From Flavobacterium quisquiliarum (GTDB lineage: Bacteria > Bacteroidota > Bacteroidia > Flavobacteriales > Flavobacteriaceae), in contig NZ_WWEM01000013.1 in NCBI RefSeq assembly GCF_019308285.1, positions 62,001-126,000 on the forward strand: 64,000 nt of DNA. Reading direction: 5' to 3'. How positions within the stretch are numbered: the first letter of the stretch is position 1; each line of letters opens with the position of its first letter. The position numbers and the translations under genes are program-made. Under the pieces are notes generated by a model that saw only the letters and a list, made by a program, of their open reading frames with translations, was not told the DNA's origin and made no database searches. Shown here piece after piece: positions 8,616 through 17,483 of the stretch.

Positions 8616-10595
8616 ATGAAAAATATATTTATTCTTTTTTGTTTTATACTCGCAAACTTTTGTTTTTCACAGAAGAAACAGGATTTTAACGTAATTTCTC
8701 CTGATGGAAAAATCGAGGTTAAAATTGCTGTGAATGACAAAATCTTATGGTCCATTTCGCATGAAAAAGACTTGATTTTAGCTCCGTCCGAAATGGCTTT
8801 GACTTTGGACGGAAATGTTGTTTTAGGAAAAAATCCAGTTGTTTTAAACTCAAAAAAAGAAAATGTCAATACTTCTTTTGAAACGCCTTTGTATAAAAAG
8901 AAAACCGTAAAAGATCAATACAGTAAACTGACTATCAACTTTAAAAATGATTTCGCACTTGAATTTCGTGTTTTTGACGATGGCGTAGCTTATCGATTTG
9001 TTACAAAAAAGAAAAAAGATATTACGATTAAAAATGAAGAAGTAGTTTTAAATTTCGATCAGGATTACAATACTTTAATACCTTATGTCCGTGATTTGAG
9101 AAATCCAAAAGATCAATTTATTTCTTCGTTTGAATCACATTATGAAAACAAAAAAATAAGTGAATTTTCTAAAGATACTTTGGCATTTTTACCTTTTTTA
9201 ATTGATTATAAAAACCATAAAAAAGCAGTTTTTCTAGAAGCAGATTTAGAAGATTATCCAGGATTATTTGTCACCAACAATAAAAATAAAACAGGTTTTG
9301 AGTCTCGTTTTTCTAAATATCCCACCCAAGAAACCAACGGCGGATTTAATTACCTCAACAAACTTATTACCGAAAGAGCCGATTATTTGGTAAAAACCAA
9401 AGGAACAAGAACTTTTCCATGGAGAGCGTTTGTAATTGCTCAAAATGATGCCGATTTAGCCAATAACGATATGGTTCAGAAATTGGCAGAACCGTCAAGA
9501 ATAAAAGACATTTCGTGGATAAAACCCGGAAAAGTGGCTTGGGATTGGTGGAATGACTGGAATATTTACAATGTCGATTTTAAAGCAGGAATCAATACGC
9601 AGACTTATAAATACTATATTGATTTTGCTTCTAAAAACAAGGTTGAATATGTAGTTTTAGATGAAGGCTGGAGCGTTGAAACCGATATTATGAAACACAA
9701 TCCAAATGTAGATTTGGAAGCTTTAATTGCTTACGCGAAAGAAAGAAATGTTGGTATTATTTTGTGGGCTTCGTGGATGGCAATCAATAATAAAACAGAA
9801 GCCGTTTTTGACAATTATGCAAAACTGGGCGTAAAAGGTTTTAAAGTTGATTTTATAGATCGTGACGATGCTAAAATGGTTAATTCCGTTTATGATATTG
9901 CGCAGAAAGCAGCCAATCATAAATTAATCATTGATTTCCACGGCATGTACAAACCAACAGGGATTCAGAGAACATTTCCAAATATTTTAAATTTTGAAGG
10001 TGTAAAAGGTCTTGAAAATAATAAATGGACACCAAATGATGATGTTCCGCTTTATGATTGTACCATTCCATTTATCCGAATGATGGCTGGACCAATGGAT
10101 TACACACCAGGCGCGATGCGAAACGCAACAAAAGGCGAATTCAAACCTAGTCATTCGACTCCTATGAGTCAGGGAACCAGATGTCACCAATTGGCACTTT
10201 ACACTATTTTTGAAGCGCCTTTGCAAATGATGGCAGACAGCCCAACGGCTTTTATGAAAGAGCAGGAAAGCACAGATTTTATTGCTAAAATTCCAACTAC
10301 TTTTGATGAAACTGTAGCTCTTGATGGCAAAGTTGGAAAATATGTTTCAATTGCCCGAAGAAAAGGAAATACGTGGTATCTGGGTGTCATAACAAATTGG
10401 GATTCCAGAGATATTACGATTGATTTTTCTTTCCTTGAAAAAGGCAAAAAATTCCAAGCAGAAATTTTCTCTGATGGCCTAAATGCTGACAAAGCCGCAA
10501 CAGATTATAAAAAAGAAATCATAACCGTTGATTCGACAACGAAACTAAAATATCATTTAGCAAGCGGTGGCGGTTTGGCGATGATTATTAAATAA
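8616..10595 (+). CDS. GH97 retaining alpha-galactosidase
   Basis: A 659-residue secreted GH97 enzyme with signal peptide ending near NFCFSQ. GH97 contains inverting alpha-glucosidases (SusB type) and retaining alpha-galactosidases. This protein has Asp412 in KVDFIDRDD, the position of the retaining nucleophile, and Glu461 and Glu467 in NFEGVKGLE, a calcium ligand and the acid/base. The 55-residue spacing from Asp412 to Glu467 equals that of the characterised Bacteroides alpha-galactosidase (Asp415, Glu470) as I remember it. Its role would be removal of alpha-1,6-galactose side groups from galactomannan. It ends the plus-strand mannan run, before a strong terminator. Confidence 0.9.
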   Translation: MKNIFILFCFILANFCFSQKKQDFNVISPDGKIEVKIAVNDKILWSISHEKDLILAPSEMALTLDGNVVLGKNPVVLNSKKENVNTSFETPLYKKKTVKDQYSKLTINFKNDFALEFRVFDDGVAYRFVTKKKKDITIKNEEVVLNFDQDYNTLIPYVRDLRNPKDQFISSFESHYENKKISEFSKDTLAFLPFLIDYKNHKKAVFLEADLEDYPGLFVTNNKNKTGFESRFSKYPTQETNGGFNYLNKLITERADYLVKTKGTRTFPWRAFVIAQNDADLANNDMVQKLAEPSRIKDISWIKPGKVAWDWWNDWNIYNVDFKAGINTQTYKYYIDFASKNKVEYVVLDEGWSVETDIMKHNPNVDLEALIAYAKERNVGIILWASWMAINNKTEAVFDNYAKLGVKGFKVDFIDRDDAKMVNSVYDIAQKAANHKLIIDFHGMYKPTGIQRTFPNILNFEGVKGLENNKWTPNDDVPLYDCTIPFIRMMAGPMDYTPGAMRNATKGEFKPSHSTPMSQGTRCHQLALYTIFEAPLQMMADSPTAFMKEQESTDFIAKIPTTFDETVALDGKVGKYVSIARRKGNTWYLGVITNWDSRDITIDFSFLEKGKKFQAEIFSDGLNADKAATDYKKEIITVDSTTKLKYHLASGGGLAMIIK

Positions 10596-10622
10596 AATAA
10601 TCTCTCTATTCTATAAAAATTT

Positions 10623-10655
10623 AAACCCGACAGGTTTTTAAAACCTGTCGGGTTT
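10623..10655. terminator. Bidirectional hairpin terminator
   Basis: AAACCCGACAGGTTTT is followed at once by its reverse complement AAAACCTGTCGGGTTT. It lies between two convergent genes (GH97 ending at 10595 and the aldo-keto reductase ending at 10675), so it probably serves both. Confidence 0.85.
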
Positions 10656-10674
10656 GCTACTCATAACATAAACG

Positions 10675-11631
10675 TTATGCTAAAATCTTCTCAATCGCAT
10701 TCAACTCATCAGCCGTAAAATCAGTATTCTGAAGACAATCAATATTATTACACAATTGTTTTACAGAACTCGCCCCAATTAAAACCGATGTAATTCGTTT
10801 GTCTTTTTGCAACCAAGCCAAAGCCATTTGTGCCAAAGATTGGTTTCTATTTTTAGCAATTTCATTCAGCTGAATTAACTTCTGAATTCTTTCCTCCGTA
10901 ACCTCATCTTCTCTCAAATGTCCGTTTGGATTATGCGCTCTTGAATTTTCTGGAATTCCGTTTAAATATTTATCTGTTAAAAGTCCTTGTGCCAAAGGCG
11001 AAAAAGCAATGCAACCTACCCCTTTTTCCTCTAGCACATCTAATAGACCATCTTCAACCCAACGTTGCAACATAGAATATTTGGCTTGGTGAATCAGACA
11101 TGGCGTTCCTAATTGCTTTAAAACATCAACCGCAACACGAGTCTGTTCTGCCGAATAATTACTAATTCCAACGTATAAAGCCTTTCCACTTCTAACAGCA
11201 TAATCTAAAGCCATCATGGTTTCTTCGATTGGTGTTTCAGGATCTGGACGATGCGAATAAAAGATATCGACATAATCGACTTTCATTCGCTTTAAGCTCT
11301 GATCTAAACTTGAAAGCAAATATTTTCTTGAACCCCAATCTCCATAAGGGCCATCCCACATAGTGTAACCTGCTTTGGTTGAAATAATAATTTCATCACG
11401 CAGGTTTCCTTGAAAGTTATGCCACAAAATTTTACCAAAATTAGTTTCAGCAGAACCTGGAACCGGCCCATAATTATTAGCTAAATCATAATGAGTAATT
11501 CCTTTATCAAAAGCTTCTACCGCAATACTTTCAGCATTATCAAAATTATCTACTGATCCGAAGTTATGCCATAATCCTAAAGAAATCTCTGGAAGCAGCA
11601 AACCGCTTTTCCCGCATCTGTTATATTTCAT
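10675..11631 (-). CDS. Aldo-keto reductase, YghZ-like
   Basis: A 318-residue NAD(P)H-dependent reductase of small aldehydes, cytoplasmic. The catalytic tetrad is Asp49 (HYDLANNYG), Tyr54, Lys86 (ISTKAGY) and His127 (YSHRPD). The N-terminus (YNRCGKSGLLLPEISLGLWHNFG) and the insert YTMWDGPYGDWGSRKYL are typical of the E. coli YghZ (L-glyceraldehyde 3-phosphate reductase) branch. It is transcribed alone, towards the GH97 gene. A role in the mannan locus is not evident; methylglyoxal or glyceraldehyde detoxification is the family's usual assignment. Confidence 0.88.
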   Translation of the reverse strand: MKYNRCGKSGLLLPEISLGLWHNFGSVDNFDNAESIAVEAFDKGITHYDLANNYGPVPGSAETNFGKILWHNFQGNLRDEIIISTKAGYTMWDGPYGDWGSRKYLLSSLDQSLKRMKVDYVDIFYSHRPDPETPIEETMMALDYAVRSGKALYVGISNYSAEQTRVAVDVLKQLGTPCLIHQAKYSMLQRWVEDGLLDVLEEKGVGCIAFSPLAQGLLTDKYLNGIPENSRAHNPNGHLREDEVTEERIQKLIQLNEIAKNRNQSLAQMALAWLQKDKRITSVLIGASSVKQLCNNIDCLQNTDFTADELNAIEKILA

Positions 11632-11682
11632 TGTTTTAATTTAAAAAGTTGGAGTTTTAATAGGTTTTAAAAATACAAAAAA

Positions 11683-11746
11683 CTCCCGCAGATTTAGCAG
11701 ATACAGGAGATAAAAAAATCTGCCTAATTTGCTAAATCTGCGAGAG
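11683..11746. repeat. Inverted repeat of CGCAGATTTAGCAGA type
   Basis: The arms CGCAGATTTAGCA and TGCTAAATCTGCG are exact reverse complements separated by about 30 nt. The element lies between the divergent aldo-keto reductase and DUF433 genes. A related element sits at 18141-18244. Confidence 0.7.
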
Positions 11747-11802
11747 GAAATTAAAAATCTAATTCATTTTTAATTTTGTAAATTTGTTTAAAATTTAAAA
11801 TT

Positions 11803-12000
11803 ATGAATAATAATTGGCAAAATTTAATTTCGATAGATCCTGATATCAGATTCGGTAAGCCTATCATAACAGGAACGAGAATTTGTGTTTCAGATATTCT
11901 TTCGTGGCTTTCTACAGGAATGTCTTTTGAACAAATTATTGAAGATTTTCCGGAATTAAACAAAGAACATATTCTTGCCACTCTAATTTTTTCTGCATAA
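11803..12000 (+). CDS. Orphan DUF433 antitoxin-like protein, shortened C-terminus
   Basis: A 65-residue protein matching the DUF433 helix-turn-helix family, usually the antitoxin partner of a PIN-like (DUF5615) toxin. The conserved core is IRFGKPIITGTRICVSDILSWLSTGMSFEQIIEDFP. Family members usually run a few residues further (ACLAYAAxRE), whereas this one stops at ATLIFSA, immediately before a palindromic repeat. No toxin gene follows in either strand. It may be a solitary regulator or the remnant of a decayed toxin-antitoxin pair. Confidence 0.75.
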   Translation: MNNNWQNLISIDPDIRFGKPIITGTRICVSDILSWLSTGMSFEQIIEDFPELNKEHILATLIFSA

Positions 12001-12007
12001 TAATATT

Positions 12008-12136
12008 CAATAGCGTCCAGCTTTAGCTGGATGAAAATATAAACGCAATCAAAAAGGCTTTAGCCAAACTTTAAAGTTCGGCTAAAGCCTTTTTCTATTC
12101 AATCATATTCCCCCTAGCTAAAGCTAGGGGCTATTG
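12008..12136. repeat. Nested palindromic intergenic element
   Basis: The outer ends are CAATAGC and GCTATTG. Inside each end is a self-complementary stretch (CCAGCTTTAGCTGG; CCCTAGCTAAAGCTAGGG), and the centre carries AAAGGCTTTAGCC / GGCTAAAGCCTTT. It starts 8 bp after the DUF433 stop. The central hairpin followed by T residues could end DUF433 transcription. It looks like a small non-coding mobile or miniature element. Confidence 0.7.
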
Positions 12137-12200
12137 AAAAATTAGTGAATTCGTGGCCAAAAAAACTTTGTGCCTTAGTGCCTTTGCGGCAAAAACCCTT

Positions 12201-14498
12201 CTATTCTTTTATCTCAAAACGATCTTGCAAACCTTTATCAGAGCTTCCTCCAACCATGATTTTAAAAGTTCCCGGTTCTACTAAATAATTTCCTTCGTTA
12301 TCATAAAAACCAAGTTCTTTATCTGTCAAAGTAAAGTTTACCGTTTTCGTTTCTCCTTTTTTTAAGTTAACCAATTCAAAACCTTTTAATTCCTTAATTG
12401 GACGAACAATACTTGCATATTCATCATGAATGTATAATTGCACTACTTCTTTTCCATCATAATTTCCTGAGTTTGTAACGGTAACGCTCACTTGAACCTT
12501 TTCTCCTTTTGCGAAAGAAGTTTTATTCAATTTCAAATCTTTATAATCGAATTTAGTATAGCTCAATCCAAAACCAAACGGAAACTGAGGCGTTTTTTCC
12601 ACATCCATATAATGCGACCAGAAAACATTTTTATCGCTGTCAATTGGTCTTCCTGTACTGTATTTGTTATAATAAATTGGCACCTGACCTACATTTCTAG
12701 GAAACGACATTGGCAGTTTCCCGCTCGGATTGTAATCTCCGTATAAAACCTGTGCAACCGCATTTCCAGCCTGAGTTCCCAAATGCCAAGCCTCTACAAT
12801 TGCTGGAACATTTTCTGCCGCCCACGGAATACTCAACGGACGACCGTTATTTAAAACCAAAACTACATTTGGATTTACCTTGTAAATTTCCTCTAGTAAT
12901 TCCTGCTGTAAACCTGGTAAATTCAAATCAGTTCTACTTCTTCCCTCACCGCTTTGAAAACCGTATTCTCCTAAAACCATTACTACAACGTCAGCATTTT
13001 TTGCTGCTTTTTTCGCTGCTTCGAAGCCACTTTTATCTGTTGTATTAAAAATTGTTTCAGTTAAGAAAGTTGCTTTTTGTTTCAATAAATCAACACCTTT
13101 TTCAAAAGTAAGTTGATTGTCTTTGTATTGCTGCATTCCTTCTAAAACAGAAACCGCAGTATCATCAGAAGCTGCGATTCTCCAGCTTCCCAACGGACTG
13201 TTTTTATCATTGGCTAAAGCGCCAATCAAAGCGATTTTCTGTCCAGATTTCTTTAGCGGAAGCAAATTCTTTTCGTTCTTCAATAAAACGATCGATTTCT
13301 TCGCCATATCCAAAACGCCATCGTTATTGGCTTTACTTCCAACCACTTCTTTCTCGCGTTTTTCATCACAATATCTGTAAGGATCATCAAATAATCCCAA
13401 TTCAAATTTCACGCGCAAAATTCTTCGGACAGCATCATCAACCAAAGCTTCTTTTACTTTTCCCGATTTTACTAAATCAACAAGCTTTGCTACATATAAA
13501 TACGATTCCATATCCATATCAGAACCAGCGATTACCGCTTTAGCCGTTGCATCAGCTTCGTCTTTTGCATAACCGTGCGCAATCATTTCACGAATCGAAG
13601 CGTAATCAGAAATTACAAATCCGTCAAACTTCCATTTTCCTTTTAAAATATCTCTTTGTAAAAAGGCATTTCCAGTCGCAGGAACACCATTCAAAGTATT
13701 AAATGAATTCATAAACGTACGAACTCCAGCATCAACAGTCGCTTTAAAAGGAGGCAAAACCGAATTGTACAATTTAGAATTACTGATATCCACAATATTA
13801 TATTCCAATCCCGCTTCAACATAACCGTAAGCCGCAAAGTGTTTCGCACAAGCCGCAATCGTATTTACTTTAGCCAAATCTGCAACAGTTTCTCCTTGAA
13901 AACCTTTCACACGTGCATAACCCACTTTACTTCCTAAATACGGATCTTCACCCGCACCTTCCATCACACGTCCCCAACGAGCATCATTTGCCACATCGAC
14001 ATTTGGGCCAAAAGTCCAATTAATCCCTGATGCCGAAGCTTCATCAGCCGCAATCGCCGCCGATTTCTTAATCGCTTCCAAATCCCAACTCGCCGCTTCA
14101 GCCAGCGGAATCGGGCTTAACGTTTTATAACCATGTATTACGTCAAAACCAATAATAAGCGGAATTCCTAAACGGGTTTCTTCTACCGCAATTTTCTGTA
14201 CGGCACGAACTTCTTTCACGCCTCGCACCGTCAGCATCGAACCGACTAATCCTTTTCTTAAATGTTCGTATTTTAATTCGGCAGATCCGCCTTTTGGTGC
14301 TGGTCCCGTAACATCCCAAAAACCATTATATTGATTCATCTGTCCTACCTTTTCCTCAAGGGTCATTAACGGCAAAAGCAAATCGATACGCTGCTCAACA
14401 GTTTTATTCTTATCCAGATACGGCTTTTTTTGTGCATTCATATTTCCAATCGTAAAAAGGGAAAAGACCCCAATAAATATTATTTTTTTATTTTTCAT
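12201..14498 (-). CDS. GH3 beta-glucosidase (BglX-like), periplasmic
   Basis: A 765-residue secreted GH3 enzyme with signal peptide ending at NMNAQ. The nucleophile is predicted to be Asp298 in GFVISDYASI and the acid/base Glu518 in SGEGRSRTD. The (beta/alpha)8 domain spans about 30-370, the second domain about 400-640, and a C-terminal fibronectin-like domain about 665-760. The length and order match BglX. In a glucomannan locus it would remove beta-linked glucose from oligosaccharides. It lies downstream of two acetyl esterases on the same strand but is separated from them by 430 bp of repeats. Confidence 0.92.
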   Translation of the reverse strand: MKNKKIIFIGVFSLFTIGNMNAQKKPYLDKNKTVEQRIDLLLPLMTLEEKVGQMNQYNGFWDVTGPAPKGGSAELKYEHLRKGLVGSMLTVRGVKEVRAVQKIAVEETRLGIPLIIGFDVIHGYKTLSPIPLAEAASWDLEAIKKSAAIAADEASASGINWTFGPNVDVANDARWGRVMEGAGEDPYLGSKVGYARVKGFQGETVADLAKVNTIAACAKHFAAYGYVEAGLEYNIVDISNSKLYNSVLPPFKATVDAGVRTFMNSFNTLNGVPATGNAFLQRDILKGKWKFDGFVISDYASIREMIAHGYAKDEADATAKAVIAGSDMDMESYLYVAKLVDLVKSGKVKEALVDDAVRRILRVKFELGLFDDPYRYCDEKREKEVVGSKANNDGVLDMAKKSIVLLKNEKNLLPLKKSGQKIALIGALANDKNSPLGSWRIAASDDTAVSVLEGMQQYKDNQLTFEKGVDLLKQKATFLTETIFNTTDKSGFEAAKKAAKNADVVVMVLGEYGFQSGEGRSRTDLNLPGLQQELLEEIYKVNPNVVLVLNNGRPLSIPWAAENVPAIVEAWHLGTQAGNAVAQVLYGDYNPSGKLPMSFPRNVGQVPIYYNKYSTGRPIDSDKNVFWSHYMDVEKTPQFPFGFGLSYTKFDYKDLKLNKTSFAKGEKVQVSVTVTNSGNYDGKEVVQLYIHDEYASIVRPIKELKGFELVNLKKGETKTVNFTLTDKELGFYDNEGNYLVEPGTFKIMVGGSSDKGLQDRFEIKE

Positions 14499-14566
14499 AT
14501 ATGTGGTTTAGTTAGTTCTTTTTAAGTTGCTAAGGTTCTGAGACGCTAAGATTCTAAGTTTTTTTG

Positions 14567-14665
14567 GGCGTGTCCCTCCGGGTCGGGCTATCCGTTTCAA
14601 GTCCTCGTCTCGTCATTCTGACGAGACTGTGGGCTTTCCACTTCTATCCCTCACGCAAACGGTTT
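14567..14665 (-). ncRNA. Structured leader element, copy 2 (upstream of GH3)
   Basis: Read on the minus strand it has the core GGGATAGAAGTGGAAAGCCC and, about 40 nt later, GAAACGGATAGCCCG, as in copy 1. A closing stem GCGTG / CACGC and a perfect 9-bp hairpin (GTCTCGTCA, arms at 14607-14615 and 14619-14627) are visible. It is in the sense orientation for the GH3 gene, whose start lies about 70 nt further on. Function unknown. Confidence 0.45.
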
Positions 14666-14704
14666 CAAAAGAGCGTTTTTGATTTTTATTTTTCAACACA
14701 CAGT

Positions 14705-14810
14705 TTTGTCATTCCGAGGAACGAGGAATCACACTCGGGATTCGACAAAGATTGGCGACATTCTGCATGGAGTTTCTAGTGTGATTTCTCCTTCCAGTCG
14801 AAATGACAAA
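14705..14810. repeat. Flavobacterial inverted repeat (TTTGTCATT ends)
   Basis: It begins TTTGTCATT and ends AATGACAAA. Inside, GAGGAATCACAC on the left answers GTGTGATTTCTC on the right with one mismatch. The element is non-coding and sits directly beside structured leader copy 2. This kind of sequence is frequent between genes in Flavobacterium as far as I know. Confidence 0.7.
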
Positions 14811-14928
14811 CTTAACTTTGCAGAACTTCAACTCCACTCAGCCTCACAAACGCAAAACAAAAAATTAGTATTAATCCGTTCAATCAGTAAAATCTGTGGT
14901 CAAAAAATCTAAAATCTACATTCTAAAA

Positions 14929-16308
14929 TCATTCCGTCGTAAAACAAGAAGCAGGCAGATTCACTTTGTTAAACAAATCTGACTGTACTGTATTTCCCCA
15001 TGCAAACCTCACTTTTGCTGGAGAAGCTACTTTTTTACTTGTCAAAATCACTTCGTTATTTTTAATTGAAGCTTCGGCAGGATAGAAAACTCCATCTGCT
15101 CCCGCAACTTCAAATTGATTCGATTTTTTATCTTTAAAATAAAGTCCATCTCCATAATCAAAAGAAACTGTAACTTTATTTTTATCTATTTTAATGGATT
15201 TAAAGAGCGGTCCATTAACTAAATTGGAATTCGTTTTATAATTTTCAGCCAGAGCTAAATTCGCCAAACGAATTCCAACTGATTTTTTATTTTTGGGATG
15301 AATATCAATCGTATCAGAAATATCACTAATCACAACCATTCCCGTTTTTGAAACTTCTTTCAATAATTTTCTTTGTGAATCTCTAACTGTTACATTCGAG
15401 AAATTATTCGTTCCTGTTTTAAAAGGTGCAATCTGAACATAATAAAAAGGGAAATCATCTTTCCATTCTTTTCTCCAAGATGTAATTAAAGCACCTAATG
15501 TTTTGTCATAAACCAAAGAACCCACATTCGATTCTCCCTGATACCAAAGCGTTCCCGCAATTTTAAATCCAGCAATTGGATAAATCATCGCATTGTAAGC
15601 ACGTCCGGGTTGTCTTGGTCCGTATTCTTGTTCGTTGAGTTTTTTTGCGTTCTCCAATAAAATTGGATCGTTGTTTACGACTTCTGCCGGCATCCAGATT
15701 TCAGCAGGAGTTCCGCCCCAGTTGGAAGAAATTAATCCGATGGGAACATTCTTTAAATCCTCGCGAAGACGTTTTGCAAAAAAGTAACCAACAGCACTAA
15801 AATATTTCATGGTTTCAGGAGTCGATTCTGTCCAGTTTCCCAATAAATTATTCTGGGGATTTTCTGCCGTCAATTTAGGAACCGTAAAAAATCGAATGTT
15901 TGGATTTGTTGCATTTTTAGCTTCTTCTTCTCCATCATCAATTCCCCAGCTTACAGACATTTCCATATTCGATTGTCCGGAACAAAGCCAAACTTCTCCA
16001 ATCAAAATATTTTTTAAAACTACTTCATTGTAACCTTTTATAGAAATTGTAAAAGGCCCTCCCGCTTCAGGGGTTTTAATGGTCAATTCCCATTTTGCCT
16101 GATTATTTGCAACGGTTTTATATTCTTGATTATTCCAGCCGGAAACCAGTTTAATCTCTTCTTTTGGATTTGCCCAACCCCAAATTTTCACTTCAGAGTT
16201 GCGTTGTAAAACCATATTATCACTAAAAATATTCGGAAGCGAAACGTTTGCCATCATAGTACTGGAAATCAATAAAAAGAAAACAAACTTATAGATATTA
16301 TTTTTCAT
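14929..16308 (-). CDS. Secreted SGNH acetyl esterase, sialate O-acetylesterase-like
   Basis: A 459-residue esterase of the SASA/DUF303 group with an N-terminal signal peptide (about residues 1-20). The nucleophile is predicted to be Ser110 in LCSGQSNMEMS; the oxyanion motif WYQGESN and the late DTIDIHPKN (Asp/His) complete the active site. Homologues remove acetyl groups from sugars. Next to mannanases and a CE2-like esterase, the likely substrate is acetylated mannan rather than sialic acid. Its start overlaps the upstream esterase gene by 11 bp, so the two are co-translated. Confidence 0.87.
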   Translation of the reverse strand: MKNNIYKFVFFLLISSTMMANVSLPNIFSDNMVLQRNSEVKIWGWANPKEEIKLVSGWNNQEYKTVANNQAKWELTIKTPEAGGPFTISIKGYNEVVLKNILIGEVWLCSGQSNMEMSVSWGIDDGEEEAKNATNPNIRFFTVPKLTAENPQNNLLGNWTESTPETMKYFSAVGYFFAKRLREDLKNVPIGLISSNWGGTPAEIWMPAEVVNNDPILLENAKKLNEQEYGPRQPGRAYNAMIYPIAGFKIAGTLWYQGESNVGSLVYDKTLGALITSWRKEWKDDFPFYYVQIAPFKTGTNNFSNVTVRDSQRKLLKEVSKTGMVVISDISDTIDIHPKNKKSVGIRLANLALAENYKTNSNLVNGPLFKSIKIDKNKVTVSFDYGDGLYFKDKKSNQFEVAGADGVFYPAEASIKNNEVILTSKKVASPAKVRFAWGNTVQSDLFNKVNLPASCFTTE

Positions 16309-17398
16309 TTAGCAGTTTCTTTAAAAATGGTGCATATTCGTTTGCCAAAACCTTGTGATCTGCCACATCCGGATGACCTGAACATCCATTTGGAGTCATG
16401 GGTTTAAATTTAAAAATCTGAATTGTTTTGTGTGATTTATCATCCGCGAAAGCGTTTTTAACTTTATTCAGACAATCTTCAAAAACTAATGCTTTGTCTC
16501 CGCCAACCATTGGACTGTTCGTAATAACAATCTGTGCTTTTGGATTGTGTTTATAGAGCATTTTTATAAAATCAATATAATTGGAAACATATTTTTCCGG
16601 ATTAAAAGGAAGACGTTCTTTTTTACCATCTCCGCCAGAAAAATCGTTTGTTCCCAAAGCAATACTGATGATATCGGGCTGAAAAGCAAAATCATATCTA
16701 GGTTTTGAAGCGTCTTTTGTCAGGTATAAATTAGGATAAACATCCGGCATTATCGCTTCGTCTTTATTTTCATCATTCCAGTTTCTATACATTCCAATTC
16801 CAGAAACACAGCTCATTAAATAATCAGCACCAATTGCTCTTGATAATGTTGGTCCGTAAGCATAATAACCATTATGATGATCCATATATTCGCCTTTATC
16901 GCAAGGAACATCAGATGGATCACTCGCGGCACCACAAGTAATAGAATCCCCAATAAATTCGATTTTCTTTTTCTTTTTAAATGAAATGGGAATTAGTTTC
17001 GCCGTCGTTCCAGCAAACAAAATATTGCCACTATGGGCTTCTGTATTTTTATAAATTTCTAATCGATGTTCTTTTTTATTGGAAGTCACTTTGATTGGAA
17101 AGGATTGAACTGCTCCTTTTTCAATTCTAATCTTTCCAATATACTTTCCATCCAAAACCAATTGAACATAATTGTGATGTTCATAAGAATCAACGATTTG
17201 AAGCGAGATGGAACATTTATTTCCTATAAAATTAAATGAAACAGAAGAAGCCGTTCCAATTAAAATAACCTGATCATTTTGAAGTTGATCAACTCGACCT
17301 TGGTATAAAAAAGTTTTATTCGAATTTTGAGTTTGTGCATTCGAAATGACTGAAATCAGCAAAAACGAAATTAAAACAGCTATTTTTTTAAGAAACAT
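16298..17398 (-). CDS. CE2-like acetyl esterase (SGNH hydrolase with N-terminal jelly roll)
   Basis: A 366-residue secreted esterase. After the signal peptide (ends SNAQ) comes a beta-sandwich (about 25-140), then an SGNH domain. The nucleophile is predicted to be Ser152 in FIGDSITCG, the Asn block is GTNDFSGGDG, and the catalytic His342 lies in NGCSGHPD. This two-domain order is that of carbohydrate esterase family 2, whose members deacetylate plant polysaccharides including glucomannan. It is the first gene of a two-esterase unit. A palindromic region lies 86-154 bp upstream. Confidence 0.87.
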   Translation of the reverse strand: MFLKKIAVLISFLLISVISNAQTQNSNKTFLYQGRVDQLQNDQVILIGTASSVSFNFIGNKCSISLQIVDSYEHHNYVQLVLDGKYIGKIRIEKGAVQSFPIKVTSNKKEHRLEIYKNTEAHSGNILFAGTTAKLIPISFKKKKKIEFIGDSITCGAASDPSDVPCDKGEYMDHHNGYYAYGPTLSRAIGADYLMSCVSGIGMYRNWNDENKDEAIMPDVYPNLYLTKDASKPRYDFAFQPDIISIALGTNDFSGGDGKKERLPFNPEKYVSNYIDFIKMLYKHNPKAQIVITNSPMVGGDKALVFEDCLNKVKNAFADDKSHKTIQIFKFKPMTPNGCSGHPDVADHKVLANEYAPFLKKLLNEK

Positions 17399-17483
17399 AA
17401 TTTATTTGTTAAATCTAAATACGATTCACAAATATATTTGAAATGAATTACACAGAAAGATACTAAAATGTCAAAAAGCAATA

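Larger units (their letters stand above)
14499..14928. other. 430-bp gene-free gap made of repeat elements
   Basis: No credible gene is present. From left to right it holds a short 'gctaaggttctgagacgc' remnant (about 14526-14560), the structured leader element copy 2, a second inverted repeat (14705-14810), and AT-rich remnants of the 'aatctaaaatct' type. Remnants of the same kinds recur at about 40620-40730 and 63815-63865. Confidence 0.7.

Noticed and set aside
14564..14912. Short plus-strand frames in the 430-bp gap
   Set aside because: They run through known-type inverted repeats, change character within the frame and show no ribosome site or homology; judged non-coding.
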